A stretch of DNA of 64,000 bases from Diplosphaera chodatii (lineage: Eukaryota > Chlorophyta > Trebouxiophyceae > Prasiolales > Stichococcaceae). This document shows positions 11,440 through 22,100 of the stretch, in pieces; within the stretch, counting starts at the first letter, position 1; every line of letters begins with the position of its first letter. A program made the translations under genes and the position numbers. The stretch is from contig JAALGY010000036.1 in assembly GCA_032358165.1 (NCBI GenBank), positions 558,001-622,000 on the forward strand. Reading direction: 5' to 3'. Below the pieces are notes generated by a model. It ran no database searches. It saw only the letters and a program-made list of their open reading frames with translations, and had not been told where the DNA came from.

Positions 11440-14400
11440 ATGGCCAGCCCTGGTGGCAGCGGCGTCACACCCATCACCAGCACATCGGCGCTGTTGCTGG
11501 TGCTGCTGCTACTTGTTCCAGTGCGAGAAGCAGGCGCCCATGCAGCGGCCCAGGGCATGCTTGCGAGCAGAGCGATGCCCAGGGCTACTGGTGCCAGAGC
11601 GGTGGTCAACTTGGGCCCAGTTGCAGCATTGCGCAGACTGCTGGCACCCAGCAGACAACCTGCTGGCAAGCCACCCCCTGCACATGCTGATGCTGCCATG
11701 AGCCCGCACGAGGTTGGTGTACGAAGAAGTGCTGCGAACAAGCTGTGGTTGCTTGCTGGCTGCCCGCCAGCTGTATTGACAACATCAGCAGCCATTGGTG
11801 TCTTCCACATGCATGTGACGGTGGTAAGATGTTGTCGGACTGTCCAGGTACTTGTGTGTCCTGTGGACCTGTGCTACAGGTTGGGTCGTGGGGCCGCACC
11901 ATCAGATTCCCGATTGTGGCGGGCGCAGCGACGATGCTGCACACCAGCGGCAAGCTTTTGGTGTGGGCAGCCAACTCCACAAACGCCTCCCCAGCCGGCA
12001 CAGCCTACGCCAGCATGGCGGCTGATGTCATCGGCCTGACGGTCAGCCTGAGGTCGTTGAGAATGTGTGTGCGCAGCGCAATTAGGCCTGACTACTGGCT
12101 GTCGCCAGTTGCTGGCTCACGATGGTGCTGCCCATGGCAGGTGACGGCATTGTACAACCCAGCTGACAACAGCGTTTCCGAGGCAAATGTCTCGCGCACC
12201 AACCACGACATGTTCTGCCCAGGCATGCCCCAGGCATCCACATAGTGAGATGCCTGCGTGGCATTGTTCGTTCTTGCTGCGCACACTTGGTGTCAAGTCT
12301 TACGATGTGTTCTGTCTCATGCATCAGGTCTTTCGGTGAGTCAGTTCCGGACACATATTTCTTAGAGATTGCTTTCGACAAACAACTTAGCACAAAGATA
12401 CTGAGGTGACATTGCCGACAAGTCCGTGTTATGTGTCGTCTTCGACCACAGACACTGCCTGATGGCCGGATCGTGGTCACCGGGGGTGAGAGCAGCCTTC
12501 GAACCAGCATCTACGACCCTGTGAGATCTATGCCCTGCTGCTGACCTCTCTCATGCAGTGCATGTCCCTTGTCAGAGTGCTCATGTCTTGCTCGAGTGAC
12601 TCCTATTCATCCACACACTCTCACACTCATAGAGCTTGTGCAGGTACACAACCAATGGGTGTGAGCACCGAACATGAAGATACCGCGAGGATATCATGCA
12701 TCCGCAGTGTTGTCGACTGGCCAGGTCTGTTTGCACAACATGCATGCCCTTGAAGCGTACACGTTGAGCTTTCCATTTGCAGGCTGCAGCAGCATAACCA
12801 TAGTGTACAGCATGCTGGACTTCGATGTCCCGCACCGCAGGTGTTTGTCATAGGTGGCAGCTACTCTGGCGGCGTTGGCAACAAAGATGGCGAGGTGTAC
12901 AGTCCCAAGGCCGGCTGGCGGCTGCTGCCGGGATGCCCTGTGGTGCCTATGCTGACGAAGGACCTGCAGGGGGAGTACCGATCCGACAACCATGCCTGGC
13001 TGTGAGTATGCGCACTTTCGCTGGTCGCAACCTGCCGTAATCAATGTCACACTGGGAGTCTGGTCACCTGCTGTGGTGTGCATGTGCCCACCTTCTTAGC
13101 AGTCATGCAACCCAATCTGACACACCTGCTCCTTGCGATGATGGCGAGGCAGGTTTGGCTGGTCAAATGGTTCGGTCCTTCAGGCTGGGCCGAGCGTCGC
13201 CATGCACTGGTTCGGCGCCACAGGCGACGGCCGAGTGGTGGCTGCCGGCCGCCGCGGGACAGACACCGACGCCATGAACGGCGTGTGTGCATCCCCATGG
13301 TCATCAAACCCTCGGCGCTGATGGTGTTGACCGCAACATGCTCACCATACTACCCGCAACAGAAGCTGGCCAAAACGAGTGCATGCTACACCACCGAGTG
13401 TTGTGTGCATGGGCTGCAGGCAACGCTGTCATGTATGATGCGACGGCTGGGAAGATCTTGACACTTGGTGGCGCCACGTCTTACACCAACAACCCTGAAA
13501 GACTACCAGCTGGGGTCGTCAACACCGGCAGCTACTCAGCAGGTTGGCGGCAGCTCAAGTCGATTGCAGGTCCTGCATGACTTACAGCCACCTCTGACAA
13601 TGCAGTTTCTTCCAGCGTGCTGTGCCAGTACTGTGGCGTGCTGCGGCGCAATGCGCTCATGCCTGCACCATTCATGCATGGCGTCATTGTTTGTGCTCGG
13701 CAGGGCCCTACTGGGACAATGTCACAGCCACGGGCAACGTCCATGTCATTACGATCGGCGAGCCATTTCAGCCGCCGAATGTGCGGCGGATCGGCAGCAT
13801 GGCCTTTGCCCGGGCCTTTGCCAACAGCGTGGTGCTCCCAGATGGGAAGGTGCTCGTACTTGGGTGAGCTGCTGTACCCTCTCTGATGGGATGCCGATTA
13901 CAGGGTGGTACACACACATTCACTCAGCACCACACATGCGCCTGCAGCCTCTGGCCAAGCCGAATAGCACCACTGTATATGAGCACAGCCTAATCTCTGC
14001 CGTGACGCCTGCGGTGACCTGGGCTGGCGCCGTGCTCTGTGCAGGGGTCAGAAGTCGCCACTGGTCTTCACGGACTACACCGCACAGCTGACGCCCGAGC
14101 TGTGGGACCCAGCCACGGAGACGTTTGCCCAGCTGGCCCGTGGGCCTGTGCCACGTACATACCATAGCACCGCGCTGTTGATGCCGGATGCCACCGTGTT
14201 CTCTGGCGGCGGGGGCCTGTGCGGCTTTGACTGCAGATACAACCACTTTGATGGCCAGGTTGCCCATGCATGTCCCCAGCCTGGCCTTGTGAACAATATC
14301 ATGTTCTGTGGGCATCAATTTGGAACTTGGACACGAGAGTCGCTGGCACGTGACGCCCCATAAAGTGTCTCCAACACTCACAAAGTGCTGTGAAATCTGC

Positions 14401-15578
14401 ATGCAGGTGTTCAAGCCGCCCTACCTGTTCAATGCAGATGGCTCGCCAGCGCAGCAGCCTGCCATCACGCTGGCACCTGCCAATGTGAGCACTCGCTCAC
14501 TGCTCAGGCATGATGCAGGCTGTTGCGCCTCCTCTTGGCACATTGTCGGGTCGCCTAAGTCGCAGCACCCCATGCCCTGCTGTTGCTGAGCTGACTGCTG
14601 TCACGCTGCTTCATGAACCCTGCGCAATGCTGCCAGCCTGGGCACTCGATGGTGGATGGTGCTGTTGGCCAGGCCACGGTTGGCAGCAAGATGACGGTTG
14701 CGACGGACCGCCCGTGCCCCAGCTTTGCGCTGGTGCGCTACGGCACGGCCACGCACGCGCTGGACACCGACCAGCGGCGCGTCCCGCTGGCGCCAAAGCC
14801 GCTAAACCCCGGGCCCGCCCCGCCCTCCCCGCCGCTGACCGCCGACAGCGCCGCCGCGGCCGGCGGGCGGCGGCTGACGCAGCAGGGGGCGGCTGACGCG
14901 GAGGGCGGCGCGGTGCTGGTCCAGGGCTCCACGGTCGCAACGGGCGGCGGCGTGGTGCAGGGCCCCGTGCCACAGCCGCCGCCGCCGCCGCCGCAGCTTC
15001 TCGTGCCCCTTGGGTCCACGGGCGACTTTGTGATTGCGGGCGAGTTTGGAAGCGCCAGTGCGGGGGCGCCACCTGCCGCCCTGACAGTCACCCCTCCTGC
15101 GGCTGCAATATCAGCAGCGCCCTCAGTTCCGCAGCCAGCGCTAACACAGGCACTTGCCCCAATGCGCGCACCCTTCATGGTGGCGGCACCTGCCCCAGAG
15201 GCCACTGCTGCTGTGCAGCCGGCACCCGACCCGGCACCACCTGTTCCAGCCCCTCCTCCCATGGTGGCAGCGCCAGCAGCAGAGGCAGCTGCTGCTGTGC
15301 AGCCGGCACCCTCGCCGGCACCCGTTGTGCCATCCCCTCCTCTCACACCAGCGTCCCCACCACCAAAGGCAGCTGCGGCCACACCGGCGGCGCCCATGCC
15401 CGCACCCGCTCAGCAGGGAGCGTCCTGCGCGCCGGGGCAGGCCGGCCGGTCCTGCTACACCCTGTCGCTGCCCGCCGACCCGGGCGTCCTGCTGCCAGGC
15501 TACTGGATGCTGTTTGCGATGGATGGCAACGGCGTGCCCAGCAAGGCGGCGACAATGCGCATTGACTTGGCAGCCTGA
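11440..15578 (+). CDS. Galactose-oxidase-family copper radical oxidase, with an in-frame TGA
   Basis: Secreted copper enzyme that would oxidise an alcohol or aldehyde and release H2O2. Exons 11440-11823, 11880-12041, 12141-12233, 12452-12520, 12644-12724, 12841-13001, 13153-13280, 13420-13542, 13704-13863, 14045-14258, 14407-14484 and 14673-15578 join in phase: 852 codons plus stop. A leucine-rich segment near residue 20 suits a signal peptide. All cofactor residues are present in family motifs: the thioether Cys in HDMFCPG, its Tyr in RGYHASA, the axial Tyr and ligand His in TYHS, and the second His in GTATHALDTDQRR. Trp290 of galactose oxidase is Tyr here (GGSYSGG). Codon 243 is TGA (12662-12664). 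About 200 Pro/Ala-rich residues interrupt the C-terminal domain before LPGYWMLF. Two introns use GC donors. Confidence 0.88.
12234..12451 (+). other. GC-AG intron in the oxidase gene
   Basis: The donor CAG|GCATCC follows the copper-cofactor motif HDMFCPG. No GT occurs before the reading frame stops at TAG, so a GC donor is needed to reach LPDGRIVVTGG in phase. Confidence 0.7.
12662..12664 (+). other. In-frame TGA inside a conserved oxidase exon
   Basis: The exon 12644-12724 reads VHNQWV, then TGA, then APNMKIPRGYHASA in one frame. It aligns residue for residue with the fungal galactose-oxidase stretch around its SW-PGPDM-ARGYQ segment. Both sides of the stop are conserved, so the TGA replaces a sense codon rather than marking an exon edge. 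An alternative acceptor at 12678-12679 would skip it in phase. Confidence 0.8.
13281..13419 (+). other. GC-AG intron in the oxidase gene
   Basis: The exon must end AACG and the intron begin GCGTGT to give DAMN-GNAVMYDA, matching the family without gap. The GT two bases further on would leave the next exon out of phase. Confidence 0.75.
15177..15344 (+). repeat. Two tandem 84-bp coding repeats in the Pro/Ala insertion
   Basis: Two adjacent 84-bp units, 15177-15260 and 15261-15344, each encode 28 residues beginning MVAAPA and containing AAVQPAP followed by a Pro-rich run. They lie in the insertion of the copper oxidase and differ by scattered substitutions, so the duplication is not very recent. 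Confidence 0.85.
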
Positions 15579-16107
15579 GAATGCACAGTGGGGCTTCTGT
15601 AGTGTTGTTTGTCGACGGAAATCAAGGGGCTGACGCCCAAGTTGCCAGCTGCCCAGCTTCTGGTAGGTACTGCATCTGGGGGACAACTGCGGGCACTGCA
15701 AGTAGGTACAGCACTACTGCGGATTGTAGCATTGTTTAGGTGTTTGCATCGTGTGTGATATTTAATTGAACTGCTAGTTTACTGCATCAGGGTTGCTGGT
15801 AGGTAGCACACACTACAGCGTTGTGATACGGTATGTGTATCGTTGGACAGGTATGTACTGTGGTCTGAAAATCATCTGCATCGAGTCTGTCAGGGATGGA
15901 TTGCCAGCGTAAACGCAGCACTTGGGCTTTCGGTATATGAGGCATTGTGGTGTGCCTTGCATAGCAAGTTGTGTTGCTGACACACTGCATCGTAGTATAT
16001 TCCACATGCCTCTGAAGATGGCGAGAAAAACTATTGCCATTCAGCACATGCCATGCCATCCTGCTTGCACGCTGGACGGCTGGATCACGTCACAAGCATC
16101 AGAAGCC
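15579..16107. other. Convergent intergenic stretch, no gene seen
   Basis: About 530 bp between the stop of the copper oxidase and the stop of the nuclear-pore gene. The sequence is more A+T-rich than its surroundings, as expected for two facing 3' untranslated regions. No exon or RNA gene could be supported. Confidence 0.5.
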
Positions 16108-19100
16108 CTATTGCCCCTCCGAGGCTGGCGGCGGCTGGCTGCTGGGCGGCGTGGCAGGCCCCGCTGCTCTGCCCCTGCCCCGGCCCCCGGCCCGACCCCG
16201 GCCGCGGCCACCTGCAGGGCAGCACCCCCCGCGTTTGCCCAGCTGCTGAAACGCCATGCTTGACGTGATGCAAAGCACTCACATTGTCCGTCTTGAGGCC
16301 GCTTGGTTGCAGTCTGCTCCCAGGAGGCAGCTCAGCCCAATACAAGCGTGCGCACCCGCCGCTGCGGCGCCGGCCGCGTCTGGCGTCGCGCCGGCCGCCG
16401 CCAGCTGGCGCGACAGCAGCAGGGCGGGCGCCACGCCGCGCCCCCCTGCAGCGGCGGCGGCGGCGCCAGGGGGCCGAACCGCGGGCCGCGGGCGGCCGGC
16501 CGCCGGCGCTGCCGCCGGCGAGGCCGCAGCCCCCCCTGCAGCCGCGCCGGGCTGCGCGGCAGCCGGGGGCGGCTGCCCCTTCTGCTGCTTGGGCTGGAAC
16601 ACGATCGGCGCGATGGCCCGCCGCCGCCGCGGCTGCTGCCGCTGGGTGTCCTGGCCGCCGCCGCCGGACTCGGCGGGCGCCGCTGCGGCTGCGGGCGTGG
16701 CTGCGGGGGGAGACGCGGGACTCGGCTGCACGGCTGCTGGGGAATCTGCTGCCGCCGCCGCCGCGGCCGCCGCCGGGGCTTCCTGCCGCTTGGGCTCCGC
16801 AGCCGCCGGGGACTGCGGCTGCTCCGCCGCCGCCGCCTCGGCAGCCGCACCACCCTCGTCCGGCTCAAGATCCTGCGCCATTGCAGGGTCCGCTTCGGCC
16901 GCCTCCGCAGCGTCTGCCGCGGCGTCGCCTGCTGCGTCCGTCTCCACGGCGGCCTCCACAGCGGGCGAGGCGCCGCCGTCATCGTCCTCCACATCCAGCA
17001 GCTCCTCGTCCCCTGTGTACGTTGCTCCCACTCTTTGTCCCGCTGTGTACATGAGCAGCTGGAGCTGTTTCCATGTGCCCTGCTGTGTCACACTCCTCCC
17101 CACAACACAGGTACTTCCCATGTATCACCTGCATCGCCCCCATCATCGCCCAGCTCCCCTGCTTCGTCCAGCCAGTCCTCATCGCCCTCCTCACCCGCCT
17201 CAGCCTGCGCCGGCGTGGGCTGGCAGTCAGTCCCTCTCAGCCACCGCACTGATGCACGCTGCGGTTTCCACACGAGGGTGGACAGAGACGGGCCAATGGC
17301 AGTGGCTCGAAAAGGGGGCATTGCCTGCACACCTGGTCCCCGGCTTCTGCGGGCTCAGCAGCCGCCGCATCCGCAGCCGCAGCGGGGCTGGCTCCCTCGG
17401 TGGCGGCAGGCGCTGGCGCCGGCGCCTGCGCCTCTGTGGCCGCGACGCCCAGCTCCGCCGCGGGCGGCACGGCGGGCGCCTCGGCCGCCGGCGGGCTGAC
17501 CGGCGGCACCCGGCCCGCACCGGCGTCCGCGGCATCCCCCGCGGGCTGCACCACCTCCTCAGCCGGCGCGTCTGCTGCATCCTGCTCGGCTGCGGGCTCG
17601 GGCTCGGCGTCCTCCATGCCATCTTCTGCAGGGGGGCAGGAGCCAGGCGTCCGTGAGGCTGCAGCCTACGCTGCCTTGTGCAGGGCACCGAGATCGCATA
17701 AAGCAGCACAGAGGACATCGAAAACACACGGTGCAGGCTGGCTGAGTGTGCCCATGGCCAAGCGAACCACCATACCCACTTGCAGATGGCACTTGGCTGC
17801 CAGGTCATTGAGGCTGTGCGAGGTAGTGTCAATGGCCATGTGAAGCTTCAAGGCTTGCAGGCGAACCGTGCGCACCCTCGTACTCGCCCTGCTCCCCGGG
17901 CTCCACCTCAGCTTCGTCAGCGGCCGGGGCCTCGCCCTCCTCCATCTCCCCCTCATCCTCCGCCACATCTGCACACGCATGCCGATACACTCTCCTGAAC
18001 CCACCTTGTGTTCCTGGCAGTTCCTGGCATCCTCACGAGCAGGTTGTTCTGGGGTGCAGTCGAACGTGCAGATGCGGAGGCGTGCTGGAATGGAGTGGCA
18101 GCGAGGACTGCATGGATGGGTAGCAGGCGCACCAGTGTCGCCGCCGTCGGCAGCCGGTGCTTCACCAGCTTCCATCTCGTCGCCGGGCAGATCTGCATCA
18201 GTCCACACACTGATGTGGGCCGCATGTCATTGCTGACGTCATCGCATATCTACTTGAGCCACATCTGTCATATGTCACACGAGCAAGCAGGTGCCGGAGG
18301 CCGCAGCCCACCCTCAGCATCCGTGTCGCCGCCCTGCTGCTCGACGGCCTCAGCAGCTGCCAGGTCCTGGCCCGCGGTGTCTTCAGCAGCCGGCGGCTCT
18401 GCGGCTGCGGGCTCGGCAGGCGCTGATACAGCTGGCGGCACGACCGCAGGGGCCCCGGCTGCTGCGGAGGCGGCCGGCACATCCGCCGGCTTTGACTCGA
18501 ATGGAGCCGCCGCGGCGCTGAGCCGGCCGCGCTTCGCGGAGGCCGGCTCATCGCCCCCCGCCGCATCATCGTCCCGCGGGTGCTTGCTGCCGCTGGCCCT
18601 GGCCTCCGTCCCGATGACCGCCGGTGCCGCCGCCGCAGGCGCTGACGCCGCAGGCTGTGACGCCGCAGGGGCGCTGCTGGGGGGCGGCGGGTCCGCCGGT
18701 GCCGCAGACGCTGGTGCATCGGCAGCGGGCTGCGCGGCTGCCAGCTTGCGCGCGAGCGCGGCGCTGCGCAGCGCCTCCAGGCCGGCGGGGGCGTCTGCCG
18801 GGGCGGCAGCCGCCGGCGGCACAGCAGGTGGGGCGGCGGCCGCGGCGGCGGCGGCGGCCAGGTCGATGACCACAGGCGGCGGCAGCGCGGGTGCTTGCAG
18901 CGCCGGCGCGGGCGCCGTGGCTGCCAGAGGGGCCGTGGGCAGCGGCAGCGGCAAAGCAGCGGCCGCCGCCGCCTGCGCAGCCGCGGCCGCCGGCGCCTCC
19001 AAAGGGGTGGGCGCAGCCGTTTCATCTGCAGCAGGTCGAGCCCAGTCAGTATGCACAGCTGACGGCAACCCCCCGGTGGTCATGGCAAGCACGGGAGGCC

Positions 19101-22100
19101 TGCGTCACGGCAAGAAGCGCACCATCTGCGTCCAGGGCTTCGGCTGTCCCAGGCTCGAGGGGCACCAGGTCCTCCTCCTCGGTGGCCATGGGCTGCGGCT
19201 CGCTGGCGGCCGGGTCGGCCGCGGACGCGGGCGGCTGCGTGCTCGCGGCCGCCGCTGGTGGAGTCGCGGCCGCCGCGGGCTGCTCCGCGGGCTGGGGCGC
19301 CGCCTGCTGCGCCTGCGCCTGCGGCTGGGCAGCGGCGGGCGCCGACGCCGGCGCCGGCTGCAGGGCTGCTGCCCCTGGCGCAGCGCTGGGTGTGGGCTGC
19401 TGCGGCGCCGGCTGCGGCTGGGAGGCAGCCTGGGCGGCGGCCGCGGCCAGCGCCGCGTCCCGCAGCGCCAGCTGCTGCTGCAGCGCCTGGATGTCGATGC
19501 GCAGCGCCTCGTTCTCGGCGTCCAGTGTCTGTTGCACGCCGGATATGTCATGCAGCGGCGAGCTGGAACTCCCACATGATAGAAGCAGTGTGTCGCCTAC
19601 ACCTGAGCGACGGGCTGGCAGCGGTATCGCCTCCAGACGAGGGGGTTAACGACGTTGGCACACCTGGAGGCGGGTGCGCAGGGCGGCCCCCTCGGCGGCC
19701 AGCTGGGCGGCGCGCCCCTCGGCGGCCTCCAGCGCCGCCTGCCGCTCCTTGATGTTGCGCTCGGCGCCCGCCTTCATCTTGCGCATGGTGACCAGCAGCT
19801 TGTCGCGCGCCGCCGCCACCTCCGCCGCCTGCAGGCGTGCCACACCGCACAGCTGCACAAGGCCGCACATCAGCCTGCCGGACCTGCCTTGCTTGCAGCC
19901 GCTTGGCGGGCGGCACAAGGTTGGAAACCAGCCTGCGTCATGCGGGGCGGGAGCACCTCCGACTTGGCGGCGCCCGCCGCCTCCTGCGCCGACCTGACCT
20001 GCGCCTGCAGGGCCTCCACCTGGGCGCGCAGCGAGCCCATCTCCTGCTGCGTGGCGGGCGCACCCTGCGCAGCACCGACAGCACGGTCGGGTGCCGGCAG
20101 TGCGGGCCTGCGCGTGGAACAGCATGCAGCGGCTTGGTCCAGGCAGCACGGGGAGGAGGCACCTCAGCCTCCCGGGGGCGAGGGACAACGAGAAGGCGCA
20201 CCTTGGCGGTGTGCTCCAGCTCGGCGAGGCGCTTGAGCTTCGCCCGGTACTGCACGCTGAAGTCCTTGATGGGGATGTTCTCGGGGTTGACGACGCGCTT
20301 CCAGGAGCTCAGGCTCTGCAGAATAGCCCAGATTGATATGCTCTGGTGCTGGACTGCAAGCCGCGTACAGTTTCCAACTGTAGCTCATCATGCGCACACT
20401 GCACGAGGCAAAGGGAGGGTATAGCAGCAGTTGCGCACTACTCCCCACACGTGAGGTGTGCTACCTTCTGGGTGCGCTCAAATCTGCCGGTCAGCTCCTG
20501 CAGCTGCTTCCGCACGGTGTCCAGCTCGGACGCCGCCGCGTCACACTCGGCGTGCTTCGCCGCCGCCTCCCCGCGTGCCTGCACCAGCTGCTCCTCCGCG
20601 GCCTGCGCGGCACCATGCGGGGTGTCCAGCAAGCTGGGTTCTGAAAGTTGCACAGGCTGCAGTCGGCGTGACCAGCCTCCGCATGGCTGCACCTGCTGTA
20701 GAACATTTTGTTTGGAGCAGTGCCAGCCCAAGGGGCGGCGGCTCATCGCGACGGGCTTGGCGGGACGTTGTCAGCTTCATCAGTGTGTACGGCCTCAGTA
20801 CTCCCACAGCCCTGCTGGCACATCAGTTGCCAGGTTGCCACCAGCGGAGAGCCAGCGCCGCGCCTGCAGCGCGTCGGCGACGCGGGTGTGCTCCGCCAGG
20901 TCCACCGACCCGTACTTGAGCAGCAGCTCGTTGACGCGCGACTCCCACCGCGCCGCCTCCTCCCGCACGATCCGCAGCTCCCCCGCCCCCGAGTCCCGCT
21001 CCGCCTGCCGTGACGCAAAAGCGCCGAGCTACTGGCCTGAACAAGCTGGTCGTGTGTGGCTGCCGCTGCAGGGTTCACGACTCGTGGACACTCGCAGGCA
21101 CCAACGTGCTGCTGCCTGGGTGCGTACCAGCACGTGGCATGACCTCCACCTGCGGTAGTCAGCAGTCTGAGCGATCGGCAGGTGGTGTGGCGGCAGGTGG
21201 GGCCACCTGCAGGCGGTGGATCTGGGCCTGCAGGGGGCGCTGCGCCTCCTGGGCCGCCGTCAGCTTGCGCCGCGCCTGGCTGAGCTCCGCCGCCTGCCGG
21301 TTGCAGTCCGCCCTGCAGCGGCAATGCAATAGCAGCTCAATCTGCCGCCACGCAATGCTCGCGCACGTGATGAAGGTCGTCAGAGAGCAGGGCACTTCCC
21401 CAAGTACTGTGTTAGTGACAGCAACATGGTGCGGCGCACCGCAGCGTGGTGTTGGACTCGCGCAGCAGCGCCAGGTCGGCCACCTGCGCCTGCAGCGCGC
21501 GGTGCTGCTCCTCTGCCAGGATCACGCCCCGCGACCGGCCCGCCTCCGCCGCCAGCGCCTGCAGCGTGGACGGCGAGTTTCACGTCGATGCACGGCGACG
21601 TGCACCACGTAGCCCCAACAGCGATCCCTTTTCCATCGTCCTCGCAAGTTGCCCACCCCACAGCCGGCGCTCCCCCTGAGCAGCATCCGGCTGCGTGTCC
21701 ATCGACAGGCAGTGCCCTGACCTGCACCCGGGGACTCCGTATCATGCCAACAGGGTGCCACACCGCGCCACAAATGGCGCACCTCGCGGGCCTCGGCGGC
21801 GGCGCGCTCGGCGTGGCCGGCCTGGCCGCGCCAGCGGGCGGCCTCCTGCTCCGCCAGCGACCGCTGCACCTCCAGCGTCTCCTTCTCCCGCCGCAGCCAC
21901 GCCACCACCTCCGCCATCTCGGTGCCTGCGGCGCTTGCCCCGCAGCGTTATTTGCCTGCTGAATGCACGGTGGACACAGGGCCGCACCTCGGGCGCTCGC
22001 CTTCACCCGCTTGCCCACAGAACGTGTCTTGGAACCGCGGCGTCAGCAATTGCGGTGCAAGCACAGTGACCGGGCTCGACGCGGGTGCCTCCAAGAAACA

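Noticed and set aside
12662..12664. Selenocysteine at the in-frame TGA
   Set aside because: Green algae can use selenocysteine, but the family position is not a Cys or catalytic site, and no SECIS hairpin could be identified by eye; a recoding claim is not supported yet.
16256..17656. 466-residue open frame on the plus strand
   Set aside because: Antisense shadow of acidic and Ala-rich exons of the same nuclear-pore gene; it also runs across that gene's introns.
18008..19579. 523-residue open frame on the plus strand, Ala/Gly/Ser-rich
   Set aside because: It is the complement of the Ala/Pro-rich exons of the nuclear-pore gene. G+C-rich Ala codons leave the opposite strand open, and no conserved motif is present.
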